Of a stretch of 64,000 bases of DNA, positions 24,301 through 35,270 are shown one piece after another (the stretch's first letter is position 1; each line of letters starts with the position of its first letter). This DNA is from Tachypleus tridentatus (Eukaryota > Arthropoda > Merostomata > Xiphosura > Limulidae). The translations under genes were made by a program, and so were the position numbers. Under the pieces are notes generated by a model that had not been told where the DNA came from, did not search any database, and saw only the letters and a list, made by a program, of their open reading frames with translations. The stretch lies in the NCBI RefSeq assembly GCF_004210375.1, contig NC_134831.1, positions 44,984,035 through 45,048,034 on the forward strand. The letters run 5' to 3'.

Positions 24301-27300
24301 AAAGTTAAATCATTTTTAAATTAAGCCATTTCCTATTATATCACCAACATTTCAAATACAAAACAAACATCTTTAATTAATGGAGACTCTACGTTAAGAA
24401 ACCAACAAACATTTTTCTTGTTTTCTTTTCTACACATTTCCTTTTACACTTTCAGTATACAAACTAACAATAATATTAGGTTACGTTTTGTTGCAGCAAC
24501 ATGACATAAAAGCCATTTTCAGAATGAGGTGTTACAAACACACTGGCTTTTATATATTAGAAGTTGTTAATTTAACCAACCTTTACCAGGAATTAATCTA
24601 TGAATATGCCACAAAGGAAATTATTGATGTCTGACTTCCCAGCTACACTTTTCTGCCCTTTTTTTTTAGTCAAGCTTGATTTTGCAAAATGTATTTGTTT
24701 CAGTTATCTATGAAACAGAAGGTTATGGTATACCATGGGGTAAGGTTGAGAGTACTTTACTCATCATTTTTGACAGGCTATAGATTTGTAAGTTCATATT
24801 TACTAACAAACTATCAATCCTTGAGAATGTAATCCTAAAGGTTTAGTTTCTAACATCATTTTCCTGTTCTTTCTCTGATTTAAATAGTACAGCATCTCAT
24901 TCACAACCTTGTAGAACTTAGCAGCATGTGATCTGAAAACTGCTAATGTAGGCCTCAACAAATCTGGGGCAACAGGTTGACAAGGCAACTAAAAACTCCA
25001 TCATTGTGCTAGTATTTTATCCAATTTTATTCGTGTTCAGGGCTGTGCTAAATAGGAACTCAAATCTAGCATAGAACAATGGACAATAACTGAAGATGAG
25101 TGAAATCTTAATGTGTATTTAATTTGTCTACCACTATAACTCTATTATACCATGCAACTATTTACAAACTTCATAACACAAATGCAAAAATTGTCAAAAG
25201 GAGAAACAATATTCCTTCCTCAGGCAGTGCTGCTCTGAACAGTTAATCCCAAACTTTTCCCAACTCAAATTATCCAAACACTTGAACCAGTTTACAGGTA
25301 TTATACCAAATATGCAATGAAAACTAAAAACTACCTTGAATACTAAATACCAAGAACTAAATTACTTACTAAAATGTAAACATGAATTAGATCACCAACT
25401 TGCCTGCTACCTCAAACCAGATGTATAGAACGATATACAAGAGGCCATTAACCAAAGCAACTCCATACAAAATCAAAAAAAGATTCTGCACACAGCAAAA
25501 AACTGGAAGCTAGAAAACTAAAACATGAAAGGTAATACAACAATGAGCCCAATCTAATCTTGTTATCAACAGATCAGATATACCACTAAATGACTCTGAC
25601 CTATAGCTTCTTAATAAAGGCCTCATTACTGTAGTTAACCAAATTGAAAACTAATATCATAAGCAACAAGATAAAAGATATTTTACAACCTGAAATAAAA
25701 ATACCAACTTAAAATGTATAGAAGCTGACAGTCAATACTACCGTAATCATGAACAACACAAAATACATTGACAAGATGAACATCTTTTCAGAAAAAGAGA
25801 GTTTCAAATCCACCCCAAACAATCCAACAAACAGATGAAAAAAACTACTGAACAAAACCTTGTCTCAAATGAAGAAAGACAACTTGATTACTGAAAATAT
25901 TTATTTTTAACTGATTCACATACACCACAACTTTATGGCATTCCCAAACTACACAAATGAGACTGTCCCATATGACCTATACTATCCACTGATGGCTCAT
26001 TTAACTATTATCTTGGTAAACACATGGTCTGGGCCCTCACACCTTACATAACTTTTGCAGGTTCCATCTCTGAATTGAGAATTGCATTAAACCAACTCAA
26101 CCTTAAAGCCTTAATGGCTAGCTTTGATGCTGTATCACTTTTCACAGAAGTCCTTGCCAAAGAAGCTTGTAATATTACACTTGAGACTTACAGTGATGAC
26201 AGAAAGTGTTTGTACCTCTGTGTCGTGAGTAGTTTTTCCTCATAACTCAAAAAGTATCATGATTAGGATAATGAAAGTATAGTGTATTATAAATATTATA
26301 CTAACACACATCTACATAAATTTTTATGTAATTGAACAACAAATAAACTGTTTATAAACAAATAATCAAACATAGGAGGGGCAGAAAGTGTTCATGCATC
26401 TACTTTAATGGTCAGTTGTGTAGCCTCTTAGGTGAATTACTTGGTGCAATCTTTCCTCATAGCCCTCCATGATCGTTTGACAGTACTCGACTGGTGCTTT
26501 CTTCCATTCTTCTTCAAGAAGGCCTCTAACTCTTGCAAGTTTTTTGGATGATGCTGATGAACCCTGGTCTTCAACTCATGCCAAACGTTTTCAATTGGGT
26601 TGAGATCGGGTGACTGCGATGGCCACTCCAGAACGCTTATATGTTTCCTCTGCAACCAGGATTGCACATATTTCAACGTGTGCTTAGGGTCACTGTCGTG
26701 CTGGAAGATCCAACAATGCCTGAGCTGCAAGTTCTGAGCATCATTCTTGATATAAGTGCCTGATATATCAACATACTCTTCTTTTTCATGATTCCATTGA
26801 TGGGGTGAAGGAACCCCATAGCATGATCAAGCTACCTTTATGTTTAACAGTAGGGATGGTGTTATGTGGAAGAGTTCATTCCCCTTTCTTATGGAAAATA
26901 TAGCAAACATCATTGTAGCCGAAAAACTCGATTTTAGTCTCGTCTGACCAAAGAATACTCTTCCAATAGGTAAAGGTTTTATCTACATGCTTTCTTGCAT
27001 ACCTCAATCGTGCTTCTAAATGAACAGGCTTTAAATATGGAGTTCTACGAGGATGGCATGCTTTGAACTCAAAAGAGCGTAAAATTTTTGTAACTCTAGA
27101 AGTGCTTACCTCAATCGTGCTTCTAAATGAACAGGCTTTAAATATGGAGTTCTACGAGGATGGCATGCTTTGAACTCAAAAAAGCGTAAAATTTTTGTAA
27201 CTCTAGAAGTGCTTACTTCAACCCCAGTTTCCCTTACCAGTTTCTGTATGTCATTATGTGTTAAAAGATGGTTCCTACTAACTTCTTTGAGAACCTTCCT

Positions 27301-29878
27301 CTTGGTTCTCTCTGGAATTTTGGTGGGTCATCTGGAACGAGGGAGGATAGCAGTTGATCCTGGGAGCTTAAACTTGGCAATTATCCTTTAAACAGTAGAT
27401 TTCGGCACATTAAGTTGTGTAGCAATACCAGAAAGAGACACACGAGACTTGTACTTTATAATTCGTTTTTTTAAATCACTGGACAGTTGTTTCCTGTTTA
27501 CCATGATGATCAAGTAGATAATGACGGAGATGGCTCAAACTGTCGGAAGTACATTTTTTGCTGGCTAAATTCCACTAATTATGAACCAAGTGTCTAGTTC
27601 TGGAACAGTATAACGTAGTTTATTTGCCAAACTAAACAAAATTTTTACAGGAATAACAGGTTTTACACAAGTTTTGAACAGTACAAACACTTTCTGCTCC
27701 TCCTATTTTTGGTTATTTGTTTATAAGCTGTTTATTTGTCATTTAATTTACATAAAAATTTATGTAGATGTGTGTTAGTATAATATTTATAATATATTAT
27801 ACTTCTATTAGCCTAATCGTGATACTTTTTAAGTTATGAGCAAAAAAACCACTCGGGAAGCAGGGGTACAAAGACTTTCTGTCGTAACTGTACCATAATG
27901 ACCCCAATCATTTAATTCATGTCTCAATACATTTTTTTATTTCGTTCCTAGAATTTATAATAACAACAACTTCATTTTCAACTATAACAATTTCACTTAA
28001 AAAGATGGTTTACACATGGATAACCCTGTTTAATCTGTTTATAATCCAGATGTAAAAACAAGCCAAAATATGCACTTTATCCTCTCCTTCAATGGTACAG
28101 ATATGTCGACAACATCGTTGCTGGTTTCACTTCAACAGAAGATATACACATTTTTTCTAACACATAAGCTCCATTCACTCAAACATTAAATCAACCATTG
28201 AACATGAAAATAATATATAGTTTTCTTTCCTTAATCTTGAGATTATTTGATCCACCACATGGTTCAAAAACCAAAATTCACTAAAAATCACTCACACAGG
28301 TCTCCTGGAAATATGCCCATAAATCAAATTAAAAACTTTCCTCAACTGATTACATAGACGAACATAAAACATTCCTTTATTCACACCAACAGACTTCTAC
28401 TAATCATTGTTGAAAATTTTCCACACAACTATTAGAATAAAAACAAGAAAACTCAAATCACTAACAAAATTGACACTAGCACACCAAACAACAACACAAT
28501 ATTACCCTGCAGTTTTCTATTTATCCCTGAAATTAGTTTGAAAATAATCAACAGTTGGAGAAAACTTGCAATTAAACATAAACTTCCAGTTTTCTTCAAA
28601 TTCATCTCAAAACCTGGTCCTTAGCTAAAATCATTGTTTAAATAAAAATTACATAGACTTGCACAATAACAAGTTCATTTATAAAATAACATGCAATAAC
28701 TGTCCAGAATTTTACATTGGAAAATTGGAAACCAGATTCACTGAATATAATAAAAAACCCTCCTGTGTTTATCACTATTGCAATTAAAAGCAAACAAACC
28801 ATGGTATATCTGTATAAATCACTATGATTTTAAACAAAGAACAAGACATTAATAAACAGACTAGAAAGTTATCTTATTTGAACCAAACAGTTCCACCCTA
28901 AACCAACACCCTAGGATACCAAGATACCTATAATAGACTGTGAAACAATCTCTGGTCATGTGACGTCTTTAAATGTGTGTACCTGGAGATGCCATAATTC
29001 TGTCAATTGTCATATATTTACAATAAAGTGATTTTTTGTTACTTATTCAAGCCATCTTAAAACTTTTAGTAGTGAAATTAGATTAGGCACACCTTTTAAG
29101 AGTAAATTTCCAGGAACAGCCTTGAAGGGTGAATTTTTTTTTTTGCTTTCCACAAGTTACTATTTATTATGTCTTTAGTCCTAACAGGATACAGTTTGTC
29201 TATTATATACAGTGGTATCTCACCTCCTCTTTAAAATGACTATCACTAAAATAAATAAATTACAACTTAAAATTTCAAAAATATTTCTGTTATGAATGTT
29301 AAGCAAACCTACTATTATAATTCCACATAGAAATATTTATTATTTATTTGGATTTGCATTAATTTGGGTTTCACACACAAACTAATTATAACCATCAAAA
29401 TTGATATTCATTTAATATAAAGTTTGAGAACAACAAAAGAGCATTATGGGTCCATCTACACCATCATGGCCACTAAAACACTCAAAGCTAACTCTTATTA
29501 TTTAAATATTTATGAAATTTTCCCTTAAGTTTACTGCTCCACCAGACCTCTTGGCAACCAATTCCAAAAGCCAATCACGCGCATAACTGTCTTAGCTGGA
29601 TATAACTCCTATTCTGCCAAAATTTATATCTGTATACCACAGTCCTACCATTATCACCATTAATCCTGAAAAATGATGACATATCAACACTATCAGTTCT
29701 ATTTATGTTAGTGAATTATATCCCTTCTAATTCTTCTTTGTTACAGGGAAAACAATTTCAGCTATCTCAACCTGTCATTAAATGATAATCTTTCCATCCC
29801 AGGTATCACTCTATTGGTCCTCCTATAAACCCTTTCCATTAATTCAATGTACTTACCTTAGTTTTTAACTCCATTGAA

Positions 29879-29918
<40 letters not shown>

Positions 29919-32584
29919 CAACAACTGTTTTGTTACGACTATATTTCACAATGTTAATATTCTAAACAATACGGTAACTTAAAACACTATTAATAAGTAT
30001 AATTATTAATAAAACACACACTGATAAACAAACTGTTTTTGTTAAATATAACTTACTTTCATGGAAGTTAAATGTTTTTGACTGATTCTCATTGTACTGT
30101 TGATGTCATCCACTTTTCTTTCAATATTGCGTAATTGTTCTCCTTGTTTATCAAGTTCCTATGTATTTTAAATAATAAATTCAGTTAAGCACATTTTAGA
30201 AAGAATAACATCATACATTAACCATTATGCTAAAACCTTGTTGAATTAAAGTAACAAATGGGAAAGTCTTTAACTGAATTTCTTTCATAAAACTATAGAT
30301 AAAAAAATGTTTGAAGTTTTAGAAATTTCAGAATTTTATATTTTTAAATATGCATGTTAAAATTACATAAACCTGCAACATATGTTTAAGCATTCAAGAA
30401 CTGTAAGTTCAAGTCTTCTTGAAGTAAATGTTATAAAGTACTACAAGACTATCTTAAACATAAAGTTGACTATATTTTAACTTAATAACCTATGAGCAAC
30501 TGTTTGTGTCATGTAAAATAATCAACTAGTGTTCTGATTATTCAAACTATTTAATAATCAAAATTATCATTAAAACAGTGTACATCATGAAAACAAACTA
30601 ATCAAACTAAATGTTTCCAATTAATAATGTATTCAGTTAATCTAGTTATCCATTAATTGAAAATAGTGTCTCTGACAAGTAGTTTTCAGTTACAGCCATC
30701 TAGTAATTCAAAATATTACTATTATTATATTTATATCATACTCTCAATTAATTAAGTTTATTCAGCGTAATCAATTAGTTGTGACTCATGAAAGTGATCA
30801 AATAATGAAAAGCAGGGTTTCCAATTATTAATATTTTCAATTATCCAAGTAATAGAAATATGCCCATTATACCTATTTGTCATTAAGTCCAGAGTTATAC
30901 AATAACATATTTGCTCTGTCCACTGTGGTTATCAAAATTCAACTCATAGTGTTGTATGTTATTTTATACTGCCTAGTGAGGATAAGTAATTACATTAATG
31001 GTATTAATGTACCCAATGGTACATTTAAATATGACATTTCTGAGAGGAAACTCTTAACTGCCCCAAGTATACACTAACTCTAGCTCAAACAAAGTGTAAA
31101 GTGTAACTATATTTTCTAACTTGAGTACACTTTATTTTTATCATTTCCTCAAAACAGTAAATTACAACAGCACCATACCAGCTTCTTAAATGAAATTACA
31201 TAAAAATTTCAAATAACAAACTACAAAACAATTGCAATTAACAAGTTTGCATGTAAGTATACCTGACATTGCATGACATGCAAAAATAAGACTGACTCAA
31301 TCTGCACACTTGTAGCAAAATCACCAGCAATATGAAAATTCCAGAATGCTTGGATACAGTTAGGCAATCTAAAAGCTATTGATCAGGACCTCAACACAAA
31401 AGTCAGAAATTACATTAATGGCAGTTTAATGAAGTGGAAAATTCAAATGTTCTACTGAAAATATTTAAGTTAAAAAGGGCAAGAAAACATCTTTATAGAC
31501 AAACATAGTAACTGTTATTTATATACATATTAAACTTAAAGTGCCTTTCTGTCTGAATCTTGTAAACAGATTACAATGTTTCACCAACAAATAGTAAAAC
31601 TACTCATATGTTGGTTTTCTTTAAAACTCTTCTTTTTAAATACTAAACAATTCATTGGTAATTATTTAATCTCCCTAAAAGTAACCTAAATAATATAATA
31701 ACTTTCTGATTATGGGAATGTTATACTTTCTTCCAAGTAACAAGTGCATACAGTTACCAGATGTCCCAGTAAAACTGGTATTATCTCAGTTTTTAACCTA
31801 ATTTGTAACACAACCAGAACAGTATTGAATTGTTCCAGTTTTTCTGTACCTCAATGTCATTACGTATACAGCTATAGAAATGGAAATTTGAAGACCTGCT
31901 AAGAAGAAAATGAAGGAGTAACCTTTTCTTTTGGGTAGGTTAAAGAAAATGTAGGCATATCTTTTTTTTTATCTTTTATTGCTTTTAATTAGACGAGTTA
32001 TAAGAAATTTTTTTGTTATTTTAAAATACAGTGTAATAACCATCAGATTGTTTAACATATGATAAATTCTTATTGCAATTTTAAACTGTTTAGCAGCTGC
32101 TACAGTCACTTCCTATGGAGAAAAAGAATTCCAACTTCCAGTATTTCATTCTGAAAACCTATTACAATTTATAATTATAGCCCAGGTACACACATTTCAG
32201 AAGAGAAGCTAACATAGAATCGTATTAATAATTAGGAAACTTAAAATAAGTTACAATAAAGAGAAGTTTATTTTGTTGAATACCTATATCAATTACCAGA
32301 CTTCACCAGTAACTCACTTCAGCTGTAGCTACTCCAATCTGTTCACTCTCATGAATAAGACCCAATGAAGACTGGGTACTTTGAAGAGTCCTTTCTTGAA
32401 TTTTTCTTCGTTCATCTAATAGCTGCTGTCGCTTTAAACCTACATCATTATCATTTCTCATCCCATTTCCTAACATGTATCCAGATGATCCTTGCTTAGG
32501 GTGAGACAGAAAAATAAAATCATCCACATCTTCGTTATCATCATCAAGAAACGGATTGTAGTTAGGTTTACCCATATGCGCCAT
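15168..32584 (-). CDS. SNAP29: SNAP29, synaptosomal-associated protein 29 (spliced, four coding exons)
   Basis: Qb/Qc SNARE that supplies two of the four helices in membrane-fusion complexes, including autophagosome-lysosome fusion with syntaxin-17 and endocytic trafficking. Exons at 32318-32584, 30057-30158, 18444-18747 and 15168-15334 join with matching phases (0, 0, 1) at GT-AG introns to give 840 nt, 279 aa (vertebrate SNAP29 about 258). Visible features: an NPF motif at residues 10-12, the EH-domain ligand typical of SNAP29; a Qb SNARE helix at about 60-122 with zero-layer Gln94 (DKQGEQL); a linker without cysteines, as in SNAP29 and unlike SNAP25; and a Qc SNARE helix at about 222-277 with zero-layer Gln248 (LDDQNETL). 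The start ATG at 32584 precedes the NPF and is the only sensible start. Introns are 2.2, 11.3 and 3.1 kb; intron 2 holds nested transposons. No coding damage is seen. Confidence 0.95.
15580..15641 (-). mobile_element. SINE tail fragment in SNAP29 intron 3
   Basis: Reverse complement reads GGCACAGATAGCC then GTTGCTTTGC, the SINE tail shared by families B and C; the head is missing. Confidence 0.45.
15700..15920. repeat. Unclassified GC-richer island with a strong hairpin
   Basis: In AT-rich intron 3, this stretch is distinctly more GC-rich. At 15785-15817 GGACAGTG and CACTGTCC, with CATTG and CAATG inside, can fold into a stem of at least 13 pairs. The open frame at 15707-15919 has no recognised motif. 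It could be an unclassified short repeat. Confidence 0.4.
17571..17812. repeat. 80-bp unit in three near-perfect tandem copies
   Basis: The unit (TAATAAACCATAATGGGAAT opening) recurs at exactly 80-bp intervals at 17581, 17661 and 17741, with only one or two base changes between copies. It lies in SNAP29 intron 3 and must be a recent expansion. Confidence 0.95.
18444..18747 (-). CDS. SNAP29: SNAP29 coding exon 3
   Basis: Residues 124-224 plus one base: SLFGSIKNYFSG ends the first SNARE region, then a charged Ser/Gly/Pro-rich linker, then EYEEKFNKNL opening the second SNARE helix. Acceptor TTACTAG; donor GTAAGT at 18443. Using the downstream GTAAAT instead would put exon 4 in a frame with an early stop, so this donor is preferred. 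Confidence 0.93.
19127..19200. repeat. Dispersed repeat, partner at 24177-24250
   Basis: ACCTTATA, GTAGTGAGT, TTGATAT, TAAGCCT and CACCTA occur in the same order at both sites with scattered differences. Unclassified; both lie in SNAP29 intron 2. Confidence 0.55.
19845..20010 (+). repeat. Direct repeat, left copy
   Basis: About 170 bp that recur in the same orientation at 23018-23190. Both copies contain GGGTTTCATATTTGTATTTT and TATTATCACAGAAAAAAGAC. They flank the LINE and hAT copy 2 (see findings). Confidence 0.85.
20330..20924 (+). mobile_element. LINE reverse-transcriptase fragment in SNAP29 intron 2
   Basis: Around 20700-20910 the plus strand reads WGQVPEDRKLTNAISLLKGG and then DKNCPTNYKLISLT. 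This matches the non-LTR RT block G-x-V-P-x-D-W-K-x-A-x-I-x-P-x-x-K-K-G and N-Y-R-P-I-S-L-T. The upstream part is degraded. It ends abruptly where hAT copy 2 begins. Confidence 0.75.
20926..22995 (-). pseudogene. hAT transposon copy 2, decayed, near-identical to copy 1 in the core
   Basis: The left end GCAGATTTCCCAACTG resembles hAT termini and is followed by two 75-bp tandem copies (20933-21082). Minus strand: C-terminal block TIGQYRLSYVTILNIKRE at about 21280-21225; the core with GQGYDGTGNM and HCFGHLLNLAVQ at 21980-21830; and a TTF-type zinc finger (FQSKWYKEFPWVSY, then CYPCEKFAPKSC) at 22800-22560 that copy 1 lacks. It lacks about 400 bp of the C-terminal region that copy 1 keeps. The two frame breaks of copy 1 are present here at the same places. 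It breaks off within the N-terminal region near 22990. Confidence 0.78.
23018..23190 (+). repeat. Direct repeat, right copy
   Basis: Partner of 19845-20010, same orientation, roughly 90 percent alike by eye. Confidence 0.85.
24177..24250. repeat. Dispersed repeat, partner of 19127-19200
   Basis: See the partner entry. The surrounding 23.2-25.2 kb is intronic, AT-rich and otherwise unrecognised. Confidence 0.5.
24803..24988 (-). other. Unrecognised open frame with coding-like composition
   Basis: A 61-codon frame including LLRPTLAVFRSHAAKFYKVV has a more protein-like composition than its surroundings and can be extended upstream only in another frame. It could be a relic of a retroelement ORF. 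No family recognised and no clear splice sites. Confidence 0.2.
26437..27504 (-). pseudogene. Tc1 transposase, inactivated
   Basis: DDE-type cut-and-paste transposase. The start is ATG at 27504 (VNRKQLSSDLKKRI, helix-turn-helix region). ILWSDETKIEFFG near 26945 holds the first catalytic Asp, FQHDSDPKH near 26705 the second, and WPSQSPDLNPIENVW near 26630 the third acidic residue. The stop is at 26437. It is dead: an in-frame TAA lies in the DNA-binding domain (after KSTV, near 27390), and a 107-bp tandem duplication (27001-27214) shifts the frame. The family is usually about 340 aa. Confidence 0.92.
27001..27214. repeat. 107-bp perfect-to-near-perfect tandem duplication inside the transposase
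   Basis: ACCTCAATCGTGCTTCTAAA opens both units at 27001 and 27108. The copies differ by one base (AAAAGAGCG versus AAAAAAGCG) plus the junction. 107 is not a multiple of three. Confidence 0.95.
29882..29914. repeat. (TA)n microsatellite
   Basis: About 16 uninterrupted TA units, near the 3' end of SNAP29 intron 2 close to exon 2. Confidence 0.95.
30057..30158 (-). CDS. SNAP29: SNAP29 coding exon 2
   Basis: A 102-nt exon, residues 90-123, beginning ELDKQGEQLRNIE and ending SMK. Acceptor ACATAG, donor GTAAGT, phase 0 on both sides. It holds the zero-layer glutamine of the first SNARE helix. No start codon marks it, so an ORF scan misses it. Confidence 0.94.
32318..32584 (-). CDS. SNAP29: SNAP29 coding exon 1
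   Basis: Residues 1-89: start codon in GCAATGG context, NPF motif followed by an acidic stretch, and the N-terminal half of the first SNARE helix, ending GVATAE. Donor GTGAGT follows directly, phase 0. Reading past it soon reaches a stop. Confidence 0.95.
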
Positions 32585-33859
32585 TGCTAAACAAATACGT
32601 CACAACGAAAAATGAGCCGTTAATTCTTACAATATTAAATCAAGTAATTCAACGCCTTAAAAAAACTTTCTTTTTTTCTGCATATTCACAACAGTATTAC
32701 TATAATTAATTTTAATCTAATAACTCTCTCAATTTTACATAATCTTGAGATTTTAAACAAATAAAACACCAGGTAAACATATTTATAATGCTTTATTTTA
32801 ATTTTGTAATTTTTTAAACTCTACCATCTTCAATACATTTATTGTTCGGTTTGTTTCAATGCATTGCGAAAACAAACTAGAAGATGAAATAAATTATACT
32901 TGTCATAAAATATCAGTATTAGGCCTATTATACGTCTTACAATACATTCTTTATTCTTAGTTTCGTTTTCCGTCATATTTACTGCTGACTCATCATGATA
33001 ATGGGACAGGACAAACACAGTAATGTTTATTAATTTATTTTCTTGACAAAACGTGAAAATATAATATAAAAGCCTAGATGGGCCAACTGTCCCATTACTG
33101 CTCTTAAATTTTATGTTATGTTAAAACGTTTTATATGTATATGTAATATATTTATTTTTAATTTTCAGTGCTGACTAAAGAATAGAAATGAATTTCAATC
33201 ATAACAACAAACTTATTGAAAATGCGAAAATATTTCTTTATGAAATGTTTAATAAATAATTAAAAATATTTAACTGTTGTATATTTTAATTACTAAGTTT
33301 GATGTCTTCTTTTTGTCTTGTAAAACTTTCCTATAAAATCTTTATTTTATAGAGTTGTACATTTCACCTTTATTTTAATTTGAAAATTAACATACAATAA
33401 AAATACCCTTTTTTAACCATATCAAACTTGTAAGGAAACTAAACTTGTGTTTTCTTTAACTAGACGGTTTAATTTTATATATAATAAACAATTTTAAAAC
33501 TGTTTCATATGTATTATATCATATATATGGTGTGTTTGTGTTATATATATATATTTCTTTTCACTTACTTGTTATTTGTCCATTGAAGGACTTCTGGATG
33601 AAATAACACCTAACATGGTCGAATGCAAAATAACTTGGGTAAGTCTACCTCATCTTGTTACAGAAAAAAAAAAATTATTCTGTCATTCTGCGAGATTATA
33701 ATCGAAATGATGTAAAAGCAACAACAACAACAAAATAAGCTTAAAATATTCAAGATGTAATTTTACCTCAAACTCTTCACAAACATATTTTCTTACACCA
33801 ATATATCACTATGTTCCTCCCGAATAATCGCCGTGGTGAAGTAATTCATGATGACAAGA
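32585..33859. other. SNAP29 5' flank
   Basis: Holds the presumed 5' UTR and promoter of SNAP29. AT-rich with no recognised repeat up to 33.5 kb. No TATA or initiator can be assigned with confidence. A short TA run lies at about 33541-33553. Confidence 0.4.
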
Positions 33860-33965
33860 AACCCACTTTATTAACCCAAAGATGATTTAAGAAGGTCGAA
33901 AATTTGTTCTGTACTTCATTTTAATTAAAAATTTTAATACCCATACCAGCAGTCTTTAAGATACA
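33860..33965 (+). repeat. Penelope-associated terminal repeat fragment
   Basis: AAGATGATTTAAGAAGGTCG, then TTCTGTACTTCATTTTAATT, then CCCATACCAGCAGTCTTTAA. The same sequence pattern occurs at 53960-54100 (minus) and as two inverted arms at 59993-60352. The GACCGAAGAAGGTCGAAAC-like core is typical of terminal repeats of Penelope-like elements. Confidence 0.6.
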
Positions 33966-34017
33966 TATCACTGTGCTCAGGTTTTGTAATTTTGTTCCGA
34001 GTTCTTTTAGTTTTGCT

Positions 34018-34233
34018 TTTTTTTCAATTTCACGCAAAGCTACACGAGGGCTATCTTCGCTAACTGTTTCTAATATAGCAGTGAAAGATTAGAGGGAGAG
34101 CAGCTATTCATCACCACCAACCACCGACTCTTGGGCTACACTTTTACCAACGAATAGTGAGATTGACTGTACCATTATAACGCCTCCACTGCTGAAAGGG
34201 CGAGCATGTTTGGTGTAACGAGGATTCAAACCC
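34018..34233 (-). mobile_element. SINE A, minus strand, head-truncated
   Basis: Tail at 34018, body in order, then the B-box region (GGATTCAAACCCTCG), where it stops and SINE C sequence begins. Confidence 0.85.
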
Positions 34234-34235
34234 TC

Positions 34236-34322
34236 GTACATTGGGGAACCCAGGGAGGGGAATTGAACCGCTAATTTTAGGATTGTAAATCCAAAGACAT
34301 ACCGCTGTACAAGCGGGAGAAC
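34236..34322 (-). mobile_element. SINE C (tRNA-like) head, minus strand
   Basis: GGGGAATTGAACCGC (B-box, reverse), GGATTGTAAATCC and ACCGCTGTACAAGCGGGAG match the head of the SINE at 42395-42505. It abuts SINE A without a spacer, so the two may have inserted at one site or formed a hybrid. Confidence 0.6.
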
Positions 34323-34528
34323 GTGTGTAGAGTAAATAAACACAGTTTTTGACTAAAATGTGTACTTTGATTGTATTTTTATGTGTTGAAGGACCACTAC
34401 AACTTTATTTGATTTAATTATTTCAATTGAGTGATTCATATTGCATATTAGATTACTAAAGATATTCCAGTTAAAATTTTCTAGAAATAAATTTTTAAGT
34501 ATTTGTTTGAAGTTAAGCAAAAAGTTAC

Positions 34529-34636
34529 TCATTGGACTGCCCGTGATGTTGCCCACCAAAGATATTGAAACACAGTTTTTAGCGTTTTCCGTCTGTGCCA
34601 TTGGAGGCACTTCTAAAGGGATACCATAAGCAATAT
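34529..34636 (-). other. Orphan exon-like segment
   Basis: A 108-nt segment between an acceptor-like TTACAACAG and a donor-like GTAACT codes without stops for IAYGIPLEVPPMAQTENAKN and then CVSISLVGNITGSPM. Its composition is protein-like against a very AT-rich background. I do not recognise the protein, and no partner exon was found. It might be a lost exon, a retroelement fragment or chance. Confidence 0.25.
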
Positions 34637-35270
34637 CTGTTGTAAATTGGCCAAATGAATTAATTAGAGATATTGATCAAATGTGTTTTTAAATAAAAGT
34701 TTAAAAATTACAAAATAGATATGTTCCTTATATGTATATGTATATCTATATACATAGTGAGAGAGAGAGAAAAAATGGGTGCACTTAAATACTAGGTTGG
34801 ATTTCAAAGAGTGTAAGGGATGAAATAAATAGAAGGATCAAAATGTAAAACATTTAAAATTACTGCTATGATAGAAGACTTGAAGAATTATAAAATTTCA
34901 AAACAGTTGGTCAAACTTGACATTGGTAAATCGAAAATTATGTGAAAATGACTGGCTGAAAGTATAAAATCTAAGAATAAATATTGTTATTAATGCATTA
35001 AGGATAAGCTGAGGGTTAGGATGAGATTAAAGTTTTCAAGGGTTGATAAAGGAAGGCTTATTACCGATTATTATGAGACGATTTGGTTATTAACATATAA
35101 TTCTCTTTCAGTATCTAGGAATGAACGTTCAAGCAATATTTTTAATCCTGAACAGTTTTTATACAGAAACGAGATTAGTTTATAAATGATCGCATTAGAC
35201 CTGAATATATTAAGGAACAATTGAAAAGAGTATTTTTGTTTGTTTGTAACCACGTAGGTGTCGTCTCTTG

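Larger units (their letters stand above)
26191..27890 (-). mobile_element. Tc1-like DNA transposon, 1700 bp, TA target duplication
   Basis: The ends CAGTGATGACAGAAAGTGTT and its imperfect inverted match lie at 26191 and 27890, flanked by TA (26189-26190, 27891-27892). Terminal inverted repeats are about 200 bp and carry the end motif twice (near 26200 and 26380 on the left), the IR/DR arrangement of some Tc1 elements. It is inserted in Penelope-like element 2, and RT coding resumes beyond it. Confidence 0.93.
25250..28990 (+). mobile_element. Penelope-like retroelement 2, split by a Tc1 transposon
   Basis: Plus strand, in SNAP29 intron 2. Near 25340 LLKCKHELDHQLAC lies in the N-terminal region. 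At 26060-26160 ELRIALNQLN and then SFDAVSLFTEV is RT palm motif A. After the Tc1 insertion, RYVDNIVAGFTSTEDI (28095-28140) is the catalytic motif, where Y-x-D-D has become YVDN. At 28680-28745 IYKITCNNCPEFYIGKLETR is the GIY-YIG endonuclease start. Many stops. Limits are approximate. It is a different lineage from element 1. Confidence 0.78.
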
